From Lepeophtheirus salmonis (taxonomy: Eukaryota; Arthropoda; Copepoda; Siphonostomatoida; Caligidae): a stretch of 64,000 nt of DNA. The stretch is from positions 19,160,805 to 19,224,804 of the forward strand of contig NC_052132.2 in the NCBI RefSeq assembly GCF_016086655.4, given 5' to 3'. The notes beneath the pieces are model-generated. The model was not told the DNA's origin and searched no databases. It saw only the letters and a list, made by a program, of their open reading frames with translations. Position 1 is the stretch's first letter. Every line of letters starts with the position of its first letter. Below, in pieces: positions 50,021-63,699 of this stretch. The position numbers were made by a program, and so were the translations under genes.

Positions 50021-53000
50021 GTGCATTGCCGTGATGGAAAAGGACTTTTACGGTGGAATTTGTGAGCGTTTTTCTTGTAGCTCGGTTTTCAAACAGTCCT
50101 ATACCGATGAATAATGTGCACCTGTTTTTATTCTTTTCCGGATAGTTGATGATGAATATTTCTTATGAATCCAAAAGACAGTTCCCATAATCTTTCTGGC
50201 CGATTCTTCGGCTCATAAGAATTCCAAACAGAAAGACATATACCTTTCTGTCGGTAAATTGGTGTGTGATCTTCCAAGAGGTGCTACTAATTAAACATAA
50301 GCTTGATTCACTCCAGTAGGACCATCTCTCGGACTTTGAACTTTTCAAACGATCTTCGATTTGATTTGATATTTTGCAAATAATAAATGGATCTATAAGT
50401 CTCCAAAATTGTACATATATTATTTGACTATTACTTATCAAGGTAGTGTCTACATAAACATCGTATGCATGAAAAAAAAAAGACAGTAGAAACTCTTTCA
50501 CTGTTTCAGAAACAAAGTCAAATTTTTGAGACTCAAAATTTGTACATATATACCTTTTTTATTTTTCTAATATACATATAGTATAAACAAATTAAAGAAT
50601 GTTGTCACAATACGTTCAAAATGCCAGGCGTGCCTTAACTGAATTTGCTCTTATGAATTTAGCTACAAATATTTATATTAAAAGTACCTCAATTCGACTA
50701 AATATAAAGATAATGTATTATTTAAATCATCATGAGCATCGAATGCAAAAAATAAAAGTTTAAGTATTCTAAATATTCACGCAATTATTGAACATTTTAA
50801 CTAGTTTTAAATAATAACAATATAGAAAAATCTACATTTCGCTCTTTAGCTCGTTGTTAAGGATAAGTCCTCATCTGATACACAAATAAATACAAAGACA
50901 GACATACTTTGTATTAATAATATAAATTATTATCTTACTTAATATAAATAATTATATAAGTAAAAAAATAATTATTTTAATGTTTTAAGGGATTCATTAC
51001 AACACGACTTTTTTATCTCAATTATTTATTTGACATATTAATTATTCTACTTATAATTTGATTAAAAAATAGTAATTATTAGGTCAATAAAAAAGATATG
51101 GGAAAAAAGCGTGCGAACTTTATGTATTCATTGATATATTTCTAAAATAAAATGAACCACTTTCTAAAAATTATTGAAAATCATTATCAATTGGCTATAA
51201 AAATAAAATAAAGATTTACAGCTTTATTAAATACAAACAGTGCCAAACTGTGACTTCAAATTGAATCATATTAATAGGTCCTGAAGATCACTTTTTGAAG
51301 GCTCGATTTTACAATTCTGTTTTGAAAAATTAAGGAAAAGAAAAGTAAGCTTATATTAGCCAAATATATTATTTTTGCAATTGCAAAACCTTATTTATTG
51401 GATAAAATATATAATTTTGTAATTATAATGAAACAGTACGTTTAAAAAAAGAGCAGAAAATTTACTTACACAAAAATGAATAATTTGTTGAAAACTATAA
51501 TAATACCTTCAAGGCCAATTCATACTTCAATTAAGAGTGCTTAATTAATTCTTTGAAATGATGCCACAATAAGGAGGATCAATTTTATGCTTAAACCTTG
51601 AAGTCAGGATAAATTCTATTCAATTTAATCCCTTTTTAATTATTATGAATTGGCTTAGGATTTTGAAAATTGTCGATTTTTGTAGTCAACTAACTTTTTT
51701 TCAAGGATATTGTGTTATATCATTTCCTTTAAATACTTTTTGTTGCACATATGCAACAAACCCAAAAAAAAAACGTTTAAATATTATTCAGCAAAAATAA
51801 GAAAAATTACATTTTTTTTTTAATCTAAAATAACACGATTTGTAAGTGTGAATAGATTTTTGCATGATTTTACTAAGTATATAATTTGTAATTATAAGTA
51901 AAAAATCTTTTTTTTTTCTAATTATATTTCTTCAATGAAAATTTTTAAAGTAGAAAAGAAAATATTTTATAACATATTTAAATAAATAAAGTTTTTAAGT
52001 GTTAGGGTATGATAAGTGATAAAATTAGAGGTTTACAGAATTTTGATAGACAGTAAAGGTTCTAGGTTTTGTTCGTCATGCCTATCTTTAAGTCAATTTA
52101 AACTGCAGTAGGTTATTGTTTCCTCAAATGTGAATGAAATTATGTATCCTTTATTAAAAAATAAAGGATAACTTGAAAGTGTTGAATTATTAACTATAAT
52201 CATTAATGCAATCTAACTGGACTTATGTAATGCTTGTGTATTTGTAAATGCCAATAGGCATTTTATAGGCAATTATAAAGCTTATAAGCGTCTGGAATAT
52301 TTTACAGACGCCTAAAGCTATAGTATATATGATAATTATCTCTAAAAAATTTCATATAAAGGTTTCTATTTGTTAAGTCAATATTACTTTCACTAACATA
52401 AAAATGTACTATGCATTTTTTTATGTAGCTGTCGATTTTTCTGCTTTTTTCACCATAAAGTATTCTAAATAGTAATTGGCTGATTATTACAAATTATTTT
52501 AAATTTGTAAAAAAAGTTTCGTAGGCCATTGAGAGAAACTTTTTCGTTGAGTATGGTGAGATGTTAGACGCCCCACACTGACTGGTTTCGACGTCGATGC
52601 AGCAATTAAAGAAAATTGAAAACCTGATTATGAGCATCCATTAAATGATCTACTCGATCATATGTAGAGAAAAACAGGATCTCTCCTACGTTTGAAGTCT
52701 TTTTGGAGCATTTGTTTCGTATTTTCAGGGAGTTTATTGATATTAGAACTCCATAGTTTCGAAAGAAATAGAAAACCAAATTATACTATGAAATTCTAGT
52801 TACATTAATGCAATGTCTACTCCTATCGACTAGTTCAATGCAGTTCGAACAAGTTACTTTGCATCCCTTCTAATCTTGGAGCTTGATGTTATTCATTAAT
52901 TTTTTTTTATAATAGAGTTACTAATGTTTTTAATTAAATAGTGGTAGTACGTAGGTTTGCTCTGAGTTATAATGTGTCAACGAACAGATACATAGGCAGA

Positions 53001-53088
53001 AAAACTTAGACTCGTTTAAGATATTAGAGAACATAAATTTTTAAAAAAAACCACAGTGTTACACTTTCTTTTTCATGAGTACACTCAC
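50021..53088. other. AT-rich interval, nothing firm
   Basis: A 112-codon minus-strand frame (50163-50501) has no recognisable content, and I do not call it. No element was recognised apart from the hairpin at 52.29 kb. Confidence 0.35.
52289..52318. repeat. Hairpin repeat, copy 2
   Basis: GCGTCTG-gaatatttta-CAGACGC is a perfect 7-bp stem. A transition-decayed version is near 2018-2046. Confidence 0.45.
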
Positions 53089-53116
53089 GGGTAGATACTC
53101 AGTACTTGGGTGTTCT
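53089..53116 (-). CDS. Candidate microexon, weak
   Basis: 28 nt between a pyrimidine-rich acceptor (tctatattattctatactctctag) and a GTGAGT donor (53088-53083). One frame reads EHPSTEYLP. Both splice signals are good, but an insert this short has no coding information of its own. Confidence 0.2.
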
Positions 53117-56100
53117 CTAGAGAGTATAGAATAATATAGACAAACGTTTTACTAAAAAAACATTGCTCAACTTGCCAAAAACAAAACAAAAAGTGCACAA
53201 TAAAAAATGCCTAGGATTTACAAGCTTTTAAATATATACAATTTTATTTTTAAATGTGACGTGTTGATTCTAAACACGCTCGTTCCTAAATATCACCTAA
53301 AGTAATGTCCAATTTTTTTAACATGTACTCTTCTTTTCTTTTATTTTATAAAATGCCGCGTTATGCTTTATCTACATACACTTGTTGTTAAAAATGAGAC
53401 CACACAGATAAACAAATAGACTATTTTATTTCTTAATAAATATAACTTTAAAGTCTTTGTAAGCTTGTGATAAAAAATATATAAGTAAAAATCAGAATCG
53501 ATTAATAAATGAAAAGTAAATTGTAGGATTTTTGTATGAGAAACATAAAATTAGTTAGTTATGACATAAAATAGACACTTAATTATAAATACATTTATGA
53601 GAAAAAAAAATCATTAGGTTTTTAGCACATATATCTAATGCAAATGAAACATCCCATCTCCAGTGCCCAACTTCAAAATAGTCATTTTTGCAGTTTTATT
53701 TTTTTATTGCTATATGTACAAGACAATCATTTTACGTTAAAAATAAAAGATTCATCGACTGATGGAATATACATTTTTTAACTCTCTAAAGGTAATTAAA
53801 AAGAAAATGTACTTCTTACCTTAGTACGTCGTTTTTTATTTCTCCTTCCTTTTATATAGAGAAAAGAAAAATAGATTATATACGTCTTTACTCTTATCTA
53901 GGAAAAATCCTTTATATACATTTTGTACACGTATTTTTGTGCACATGGATCCGTGTAGCTAAAGTCGTTTTAAAAAATTAATGTGTTACTATGCCTTGTC
54001 CTAGCACATCTACTTTGTTCCCCTTTTAATAAAACCTATATTCGCAAAATATTTTGAATTTACTAAATATTTCATGTGGGCCAATAGTTTTTTTTTAAAA
54101 ACCCTATTAGTCAATTCTTTATTCTAAATTATGACCAAAAAAATTAACTTAATAAAATAGAATCCCTAAAAAAATCTGATATGGATAAAAAATAATTTGG
54201 AAAAGCAAGACTAAACGACAATTTTTTTTTCATTTTAATATTTATAAGTCCTAATCAACGAGCATTGCTGGAGAAAATTGCCAAAAAATCGATTTATTTT
54301 TAGCGATAACACATTTCAAATTTATAAGAGTTGGTTTCCTGTTGCATCAAATTGAACCAATTATCTCCTGCATTTGTTTGATGATGAAAATTTAGATCAG
54401 TAGAAACTAACCAATCAGTTTTTGAGGTTAAGACTTGTAGATTGCCTTTTATTTTTTGTCGACAAATTTATAATTAATGAGGGGGGGTTAATTTATGAAA
54501 ATGAGCAAATTAATTTTTATGCCAACTTTTCTAGTGAGTAAATATCCTGCTGGTATTTTGGTGAAAGGAAATAAATTAAATAGGCGGTCAAACCACGTTG
54601 GACTACAAGATTATTTATATTCAAAATGAAAAATAAGGATCATATCTTATGTATGACTTGAGAAAATCAACTTTAATGAAACTTTTAAAAATTCAGCAAC
54701 ATAATTTTAAAATTAAAACTTCTAAAATTCAGAAACATAACTTTCCAATTGAAACTTTTGATATTCAGAAGCATAACTTTCAAATTTAAACTGATGAATC
54801 CCTTTACAAATACAGAATGTTGTTAAAAAAAGTCATTTTCAAATGGCTACAAAGGAAGAAAAAAAAACGTCGTTTGGAAATTGAAAGTTTACAAACACAA
54901 TTTTTATTAAAATACAACAGAAAATTGAATTAAAAAGTCACTTTAAAAAATGTATACCCTAGTTCATATTACGCTGAATTAAAAATTTAGACTAAATTGA
55001 CTTTTTTTTGTGATCTTTGACCTTATATATGATCTTGAGACTGTACTTTAGAAACTTAAAATGTTATATAACTATTGCTTTAACCATAAAAAGGTTTTAA
55101 TGATTATAATATTATAAAATGTCCTCTTCTTACTTTGAAAATAGTTTTTAAAAATACGCATTCATAGGTAAAAAAATAATTTTTATGGTGTGATGGGGAA
55201 GGGCTCTGTTTGACAGTCAATTAAAAAATTATTTGTTCTAAAGTCTTTAAAATATGCTCTTGCATCCAAAAAGTAAAGCTAAAATTGAATTTGGATTTAA
55301 AGTCGTCGTCGTCGTCGTCCCCCCTCTATTTAAAGGATAAATTTAATTACATTCGTAGAAAAATGCGTACTGACGTTTCTATTTACTCACTACCGAATAT
55401 GAATTTAAAAATTTTATCTTGATGATTCGACTCATTAGTATAAAAGGATTAAGTAGTGATTCTACAACAGCCCTTGCTTCTAATGTTACAATACTAACTT
55501 TTGGCGTAAGCATAAATAGTATTTAATGGTTTAGAAGTTTTTGTAGTTGAAATATTCAAGCCTGAATTAAATTATTTAATATTGTGTGAAGGACAAATTA
55601 CTTTTTCCAAAACCAACCATTTTTGATACACTCTTCTCTTCTCGATAGTGGATATACTTTAATTTATTCTACATTTCAATTTGTGTTTCCAAATAAATAT
55701 GTTAGGAAATGTTGAAAAGTTTTTCTATTGGAGTCAAAAGTTAAAGAACTAGGATACAGCATCTCAGTTGCAAATACTGTAACTGTTTGCAAAGGAATAT
55801 ATTTTTTCTACGAAGAGGGTGAGGGAATGAAAAAAAAATAATTAATTTTTAAGTAAGCAATAAGACCTACCTTATTGGTAACGAATAATTAAAACAATTG
55901 GCGTGAAATCACATTTTTATTGATAAATAATAGATAGAAACACTTTTACAGAGGTGTGAGAAAAAAATTAGTTTAGTCAAACTATATTTGTTATAAGAGA
56001 GTTTCACTTTTTTACAGTTTTATAATTTTCCTGGTAAATGGCATTCTCAAAAAAGGCTTGAGTGGCCAATATAAGATCGTTTATGTAATTTAAGCATGAT

Positions 56101-57890
56101 AATGGGCCCTTTAACATAAAAAAAGGGATATTTTTGGTTTGCCTTTAAAGATTTGAGCTAAATACTTTATATTTATAGGACTACCACCATTGATATAACA
56201 CACCAAACTTGAATCAAATCCGTTTCCTCATGGAATGCCCCATAAATGTATATAGATCGTTTTTATGTGACGTCAGGATTTCTTATATTGGCCTTTTTAT
56301 TTTATACCAGAAAAAGAACCTTTTTTTTCATTAATATATATGTAAATAGTCCACTATTGGATGTCAAAATGGGATCAATAAATACAGGGCCTTAAACTTT
56401 ACTTTCCATAGAAATATATCCCTCAATTGCCTTTTTTTTTTTTTGTTTAAAATATGTTATAACATCGTTTGTACAAACTTTTTTCCATATTGAAGACATC
56501 TATGAACAACTAATACAAAAAATATCATTTTTTATTACAGATATCTTACTTTTCTTTTACTTAATCGATCAAGTCATTTTTTTTTGTACACAACCTAGTT
56601 ATTTGTTGATTTTTTTACCACCTTTTGCTTTAATTTTATGATAAAAATCAAATATTGGCATTGGTGCCAAGTGGTATTCAACGTGGGTGTCGAGTTTTTT
56701 ATATTCTGAAATCCATATGATGAAGTTACATGAAAATTTCTTGGAAAATTGCCCGTTATATTTTGTAAAAGTATAATGTATGAGTATGCAAGATGGCCGT
56801 CTTTAAAAAAACCGCAATGTATGACGTCAGTAAAAATGCTCCCTACATATATTAGCATATTATTTACAAATCTTTTGAAATAGTACAATCTTATAAATAT
56901 ATTTATATGCTTGTTATAAGTAAGTTATGAATAACGTATATAATAGAAAATCTTTTATTCAAATAATTAAATTTCTTAATCCAATCTATCTTTTCATACA
57001 TAAAAGTAAATGCACATCTTTTATTTTTATTTTATATGTACATATATATGTACTTTATGAAACTTGTTATAAAACTAACTTATATATATATACTTTTATT
57101 AAAGAAAAATATTAACAAAATGAATATTCTGGATCTTAAAGCAAATGAATATAAGTAAATATGTGTATGTTTGTAAATGTAATCATTATCCTAAAAAATA
57201 ATTTATTTATATTTTTGAAAAAAATTGTGAGTACATATCATATATAATAAGCCGCGTGGTCTATTAAATAAAATATTCCCAAAAAGGGAAAAAAAGTTTT
57301 TGTTTTGAAGGAGAAAATATTGATCCGATAACAGGGCATTCTAATATGTACTGAAAAAAGAAAAAAAAAGATGGGAAATATTTTAATCCAAACTATCAAA
57401 ATTCACTGTTATCATAAAATTAAATCAAATTAAATTCGTCTCAAATAATATGAAAGGAAGGAAAAATAGAAATGATATGTCACCAAGATATTTATATGAA
57501 TGATAAGTTATTTTTAACTCAATTTGTTTTATTGAAATACTCTATCCTTGCAAATACAATATTAATATACAAATCTTGTTTTTTATTAGAGATGTTTGTA
57601 TTTTACAATATTAATTTAATCTCTATTTTACATCTTTGGGATAGATATGTATATAAAATTGAAATATTCTTGTAATATCCCGTGTAAAGGTTATTTTTGC
57701 TATACCATTTAAATTAGTAAATTATAAAATACTTCATTAGTTTTTTAGATATCTTCTTATTAGTGCTAAAAAACTAAAGTTCCATAAATTCGGTCCTAAA
57801 AAAGATTATTAGTTTAAAGACCAATTTTTATCTATTTTTATGGTAACTACAACAACTGAAATGACGTAGTTACTAATTATCTCATTTCAG
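53117..57890. other. AT-rich interval with microsatellite and weak exon candidates
   Basis: A (GTC)6 microsatellite lies at 55302-55319. A 35-nt segment at 55471-55505 before GTAAGC reads LASNVTILTFG and might be a plus-strand exon, though its acceptor lacks a good pyrimidine tract. No transposon was recognised. Confidence 0.3.
53820..53848 (-). CDS. Candidate microexon, weak
   Basis: 29 nt ending AAG|GTAAGA, an excellent donor (GT at 53819), after a pyrimidine tract ending ctatataaaag. Frames read EGEIKNDVL or RRNKKRRTK; I cannot choose between them. Partner exons are unknown. Confidence 0.2.
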
Positions 57891-57937
57891 CTGTTCAACA
57901 TCACCTTTTGGATAGAACAAGATATCAAAATATTAAA
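57891..57937 (+). CDS. Candidate exon of a plus-strand gene
   Basis: 47 nt with strong signals on both sides: a near-consensus branch site (tactaat) 17 nt before the acceptor ctcatttcag, and the donor AAA|GTAAGA. The frame with two leading bases reads VQHHLLDRTRYQNIK and ends on a codon boundary. This matches the phase of the next candidate at 59996. Not recognised as a known domain; the residue pattern suggests a helix of an intracellular protein. Confidence 0.45.
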
Positions 57938-58260
57938 GTAAGATGTGTGTATTTACTGAAACAATTTGTTTTTATACTTTTCAGTTCTAGCTTTGATGAA
58001 GTATAACTATAAATATAGTTAGGGCCATTAGACTGAATACCGATGTATCGGTTCTTTTAGTTGTTGTACGGTAAAAAATATTGGTCTAATGAAAAAGGAC
58101 TGAAAAGGCAAAGGGAAGAATGTTTAGAAAATCAATTTTTGAACTAATCAAGCACTACTTATTTTATGTTTATCGTCTCGATAAATAAAAAAGAAAGATA
58201 TGTTTTATTGTATATAGAAACTGTCATGTTTAATAATTATTTATTAACTTCAAAATTATA

Positions 58261-58780
58261 CTCGGTTGAGTAAAAAATTCTGAGCGTTTTTTGCAGGATG
58301 TCTTTAGTGAGCTATATATCGCGATTAATACATTGCATCAAAATAGGCTTAAAGTATGGATAAAGGTTTTAAAATCTTTCATTTACAGTTTTGGATTTGG
58401 TGAGGCCAGTTGTGCATTACAGCGTTCCAAAATGGAAATAAAAAAAGATAAAATTCAATAAAATCTTCAGCATCACTACAATCAAAATAAAAATACGGAA
58501 AAGATGGAACATAAATACTGTTTATGGACCCAATACAGTATCGAATGTAACAGCAAAGTGGTAGTTCCAACGATTCCGTTCTGTAATATGGACGTCGAAA
58601 ATGTCGATAAATTAATGGAAATCGTCAACTTGGACCGGCTTGTTAGCACTTATTCCATTGCCTGGGAACTAAATATTAGTTAAAAAACTATTTAGAACTA
58701 TCTAAATTGGATAATTCTAACGATGCCAATTTTATTGTCCAAATAAAGCGAAAAAACACTCAGAACTTTTCTAATTGCCC
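58261..58780 (+). mobile_element. Internally deleted irritans-type mariner
   Basis: TA flanks both ends (58259-58260 and 58781-58782). Inverted ends share attctgag(c/t)gttttttgc-like sequence: left aaaaaattctgagcgttttt, right complement aaaagttctgagtgtttttt. Inside, plus-strand frames read NTVYGPNTVSNVTAKW-FQRF and then VENVDKLMEIVNLDRLVSTY followed by SIAWELNI, the two N-terminal helix-turn-helix parts of an irritans-subfamily transposase. Everything after is gone: 520 bp against about 1.3 kb. It lies in the proposed intron between the 57.9- and 60.0-kb exons. Confidence 0.75.
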
Positions 58781-59995
58781 TATCTTTATCTCTGAAGTTT
58801 CAAAATTGAAATCTAATTTTGATTTTGAATTCACAGGTATCAAATAAAATAGTAAAAAAGTGCTCAATTTTTTAAATAATGTTAATAGTTTAATGTTAGG
58901 TAATAACTAGTTTGGGGAAATAACTTTTTATATTGCTAAAATATCCATTTTAGTAATGTAGTAGAACCAGTATATCTCAAAGAAAGTAAACAAACTAGCT
59001 CTGTCGTTTAAATGAGAATAATTGTTGTGCGATAAGAATACACTACTCTGTGAATTAATATTCCGTACATAAATGCTTCAATAACTAAATCCATTTGTTT
59101 CAGTTTGCATATTTTGGGCGTAATTTATTTCCTTATTCTTTTTGGACAATCCATGTTAGCTTAAGCTGACTTTGTTTCAGACAAGCAATAAAACTTTGAT
59201 AATTTATTGATTTAAAATTCTTTTTTTATTAATAGATTTAATACAAGTCCAATTAATACATTAACACTACAACTAAATCTTGTAAAAGGGTTCTTTATAA
59301 TGTACTTAATTTAAATGAGATCATTTTAATGTGTATTTATTATATAACAAACAATTTTTCAAATCCATTTCTTATACTTAATTTTTTAAGCAATATAATA
59401 AATTAAATATTATAAAATAGTGCATACATGCATATATTTAAAAGCAATAAATATTTTGTAATTGTTTGCATAATAATTAATCACATGAATAAATGGTGAG
59501 TTTAAATATAATTTATTTTCACTTCATTAACATGAAAATACAATAGGGTGGTTTGTTTTTTTAACCTTTTTCGAAAAAGGGATTAGCTAGTGTGAAAAAA
59601 ATGTCATGTGGTAAAAATATAGGCTATAAAGAAATATCAATATTCATCAATGTCTTATATGAGAGCAAACAATAATTACTTATATAAAATCTTGATGATT
59701 TGCGTTTTTTAAGTATCTTCTCTTTTTTCCTTTTTCAGGAAGGAATGATCAAAATATTTGTTTTTAAATTTAAATCCATAATAATTAGTGGATTTAAATT
59801 TTGTGTTCATCTTTGACGTGCGCTCAAACAATATTGAGTCAAGCATCACAAAACTGTCTATTATTTTTTTAATACGAAATTTTATTCGAGATAACAATAC
59901 CAAACCCATCTATTTGGAAAATAATTGATTAATTTTAAATATTTAAATCCTAAAATTTTCTTTTGTTATTTTTTCTTTTTGCTTCACTATTGTAG

Positions 59996-60069
59996 GAAAA
60001 AAAACTTGAGTGCGTTGTTCACTGGACAACGAGATCAGAAGAAATTATTCTCTTGAACTCAATGTGTAG
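59996..60069 (+). CDS. Candidate exon of a plus-strand gene
   Basis: A 45-base pyrimidine-rich tract ends in cactattgtag; the exon runs 74 nt to TAG|GTTAGT (GT at 60070). The open frame starts on a codon boundary and reads EKKLE and then CVVHWTTRSEEIILLNSMC; the frame even stays open 30 codons into the intron. It is in phase with the exon at 57891-57937, giving ..RYQNIK joined to EKKLECVV. Very coding-like composition; no family recognised. Confidence 0.45.
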
Positions 60070-63000
60070 GTTAGTGCCCGGTCGCTATAAACGAATAAAT
60101 AAACATTTTGTATACATAGACTTCAAAGAAAATTCCAAGGTCAGATGAAGTCATTGTTTTACAGTATACCCAAAATTAATCAGTGTAACTCTATCAGACC
60201 AATTAAAGGAACAATAATAAAAAATTGTAATATATTTTAAAATAAGAAAAATGCATAATTTAATAATGAAATTGTTTTTGCCTTTTTTCAAAACTTGACC
60301 AGATGTGCAACCTAAAAAAGGTATTGGGGAGCAATGAAACTTCACTTAGGCTACTTAATGACCATTTAACAATTTTTTTACACTAGTGGTAATCAAAATT
60401 TAAAAAAGTTGAAAATTCAAGTTCCCTATTATATATATATATATATAAATTTTCTGCATTTTTTTCTCCCTGTATTAATAAAAATCGTCTATGTATGTAT
60501 CAGGGTTTCGTGTTTGTAAATTAATTAAGTAAAGACATATTAAGTAGACATATGCTAATAGAAGAACAAACAAAATAAACAAAAATATGGTATGTTTGAT
60601 CTAGCGACTGATAATTCAATACATCCACAAACGACAAACACTCTTAATATTGATTAAAATTGATAAACAAATATTCAATATTTGCATATAATATAAAATA
60701 CATCATTATTCATATTCCGTATGTATGTTTTTAAGAATTTGATAACAAAGTTATAAAATTGATAAGTAGATCATCAAATAAAATATTGAAGTAATTTCTA
60801 AAATGTTTATGGATTACTGTTCATGCATTATTATTATTATTCTCTGTTGACAATGCTTGGACATCAATTTTTCAGTCAAAACTGTCGCAATAGCCAATTG
60901 TTTTTAGCGTGTTCCTTTACTAAGTTTTAAAATTTAGAATTGTTACTAAATAAGAAGCCTAATTGAAGAGGTCACCCGACCTATCCAGTCGGTTTTTCTA
61001 TTTCCACGATTTAAACAGGTTTGATTCAATATAAATGACAAAACTTTAAAATAGTGGTTTTTAACAACAGATGTTAAGATTGTTGATATCTTTTTGAGAG
61101 AAAATTCAAAAACGTATATTGGTAACTAAATTGAATGAATGACATATCTGCTGACAAAGATAATTTTATAAATAATATTGCTCCACTAGTACGTAGGAAT
61201 GACAATACGATCTCAATTGCGTTGAGTGTAAAAATCCTACCTGAGAAAATGTCATAAGAATATGATAAATTTGGGGGACGAAATATCTGTTGACAAAGAT
61301 CAATATAAAATTTAGTCTATATCTCGCTCGCTGATACATTTACTTTTTAAAATGGGAAAGTATAAAAAAGGTTACCCTTAATAAGATTAATTTGTATTTT
61401 TAATTTACGCTCGCTGCAATTTCACCAATATTCACATTGCTACTAATCTATTTATTAAATTCAAATATATGTATGTGGGTGGGTGTGTTTGTCCGGGAAT
61501 TACGCCCAAGCCAATGAATGGATATTGGTGAAACTTTTTATGAAGGTTTTTAAAGCTCAATAAATGGTTTTGGTAGATATATACCAACATGCAGCGATAA
61601 TCATTCATAAAAATTTACAGCCTTAATTTGTTAATTTATATGAATCAGAAGATTTCAGATTTAATTTTTATTGCTTGATGATCCGAGCAATGCCGAGAAA
61701 ATCTACTCTAGTACGTTTGAATAGGGGGAATAATTCTTAATAAGAACAGTAAGATATTACAAAATACCAACATTTACATTTTTTAATGTCTGCATACAAA
61801 AAATTTCGACAATTTTCACAATTTCATTCTAACTCTAGTACTCATTCTCTGACTCTCAATAAAACCATTCTCTCACTTTTCTAGATTTTTTGGCGTTTTA
61901 TGAATTTTAAAATATTACATTAATTTTTATTCATTATTTATATATTTTGCCGAATTGGACACCCAATGAAAATCTTGATTCACACAAAATATGAAATTAA
62001 TTTTGAAAATTTGCTTAGTAAAAAAGAAATCAAAAGAGGATTCTGTTTTTTTATTAATCTATACTTTACTTCAACGGGATAGCCAATTTCCATGTACACC
62101 ATTTCAATGTAGCAACCCATGTAACATATACCCGGACACGGGGATATATCTTCATCTATTAATAGAACATAAGGGACAATAAAAGTTTATAAAACCAAGA
62201 CTACAAAATATTCTACTAAAATAGCAGCATCGAATTAAAAAATTTAATTAAAATCGCCAATCTTCTTAATAGAACCCATAAAGAGTATATTTTTTCTTTT
62301 TCAGGATTTTATTAAGTCTTCTTTTTATTTAAATATATTTTTTTCGATTTGCCATATTTCCCTTTTTATGATGTCATAAAGATGAATAATTTATTGTTTA
62401 GCTATGAATTTTTGATTAGTAAAATATTGTGAAAAGCTACAAATTAGCTAAAAATAACTTATGTGATATTTTTTAGTTTTTGGTTACAAAAATAAGTTAG
62501 GCATGTGTTTGATCTTAAATTCTCAAGGTTAATACCTTTGAACTTTGTAAACTTTTCAACATTTAAAGATGAAACAGTTAAAAAAAAAATTTCAAGTATT
62601 TACTAATTAAGTCAGGAATATTGACAAATTCATTCCTTCATTTATGTTGTATTATTACAACATAAAACATTTTTTCTATTTTACGAAATAAGAGATGATG
62701 GATTTTTTTTTCTTTTATTCCTTTATAAATGAATAAATTTTTTTGCTTAAACTATTTAATTTCAAAAACTAAGGAACTCTTTATGCTATATGATACTTCT
62801 TAATAATGCATAATTTATGATATATCACAAAGCTAAACACCTTTAAGATATCAAAACTCAGAGTTTGATTGAATAACGTATCCAATATTTCATTATTGAG
62901 TAGGACCACTATTATTATTCCTTATAAGAAATTTATTATGGAATAATTCCTTTGTAATGATTTTAGTCGTATGAATTTTTGAGTTGGCCTGTTTTGTTTT

Positions 63001-63119
63001 TGAATTATTCATCTGAAGAATTAATTTTATTTTCGTTAGTAGTTGTTCTTAAGGTATAAATTTCCTGTTCTAAATAGATTCATTTTTATTCAAAACCTGA
63101 TTAAACATTCGTGTGAGCT
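60070..63119. other. AT-rich non-coding interval
   Basis: A (TA)9 microsatellite lies at 60430-60447. No gene or element was recognised. Confidence 0.35.
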
Positions 63120-63215
63120 CATAAAACAAAGAAAGTAACTTTGAGGACTTGTATCGGAATTATAATAGAAAGTCCTTGTTGTATTCAAAGTAGAATTTGA
63201 GATGGACATAGGAAT
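63120..63215 (-). repeat. Interspersed repeat family R2, copy 3 (inverted)
   Basis: On the minus strand it reads caaattctactttgaataca, then caaggacttt and ctattataattcc, matching the core of the 39.5-kb copy. Confidence 0.5.
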
Positions 63216-63272
63216 AACTTTTTCCAATGTCTTTATTTAATTATTTTTTTCTCCCTTTTCCCTTCCCACAGG

Positions 63273-63350
63273 TGATTGAGGGTGAATTCCTTCAAAACAT
63301 TTTTTTCAAATTATCAGAGTTACCATATTGGTTTTTAGTTTTTTATTAAG
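63273..63350 (+). CDS. Candidate exon, possibly terminal, weak
   Basis: Follows a strong acceptor (ctcccttttcccttcccacag). The frame reads VIEGEFLQNIFFKLSELPYW and reaches TAA at about 63348-63350. AATAAA occurs at about 63598. It is not phase-compatible with the 59996 exon, so if real it belongs to another transcript or splice route. Confidence 0.25.
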
Positions 63351-63553
63351 ATACCCATTATACACAGAGTTTTCGTCACTATTCATTTATACACATGTTT
63401 TATGCATTCATTAAATGGGAGTTGGGAAAATGAAGAAGCTTTGGAGAGGGATGAGTGATGATAAATATCTCAACAGAAAGCTGCCTCGATTATACTAAGA
63501 TTAATCACATCTATGAGTAAGTTATCTTTCAAGCTGATTCATTTTATTTTCCT

Positions 63554-63566
<13 letters not shown>

Positions 63567-63586
<20 letters not shown>
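63567..63586. repeat. 20-base poly-T run
   Basis: Uninterrupted T homopolymer; it could be the reverse-strand tail of a retroposed sequence, but no body was recognised. Confidence 0.7.
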
Positions 63587-63699
63587 GAGCAAACAACAAT
63601 AAATGAAAGATAATGTTAGGAAAAAACAAAGTAGTTGTATATCTATGTTTTCCAAACACTTTTACTTTGGTAAAAATTTTAATATTTTGTTTATATATA

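Noticed and set aside
50163..50501. 112-codon minus-strand open frame
   Set aside because: No recognisable motif, no splice context and flanked by mariner debris; kept as chance.
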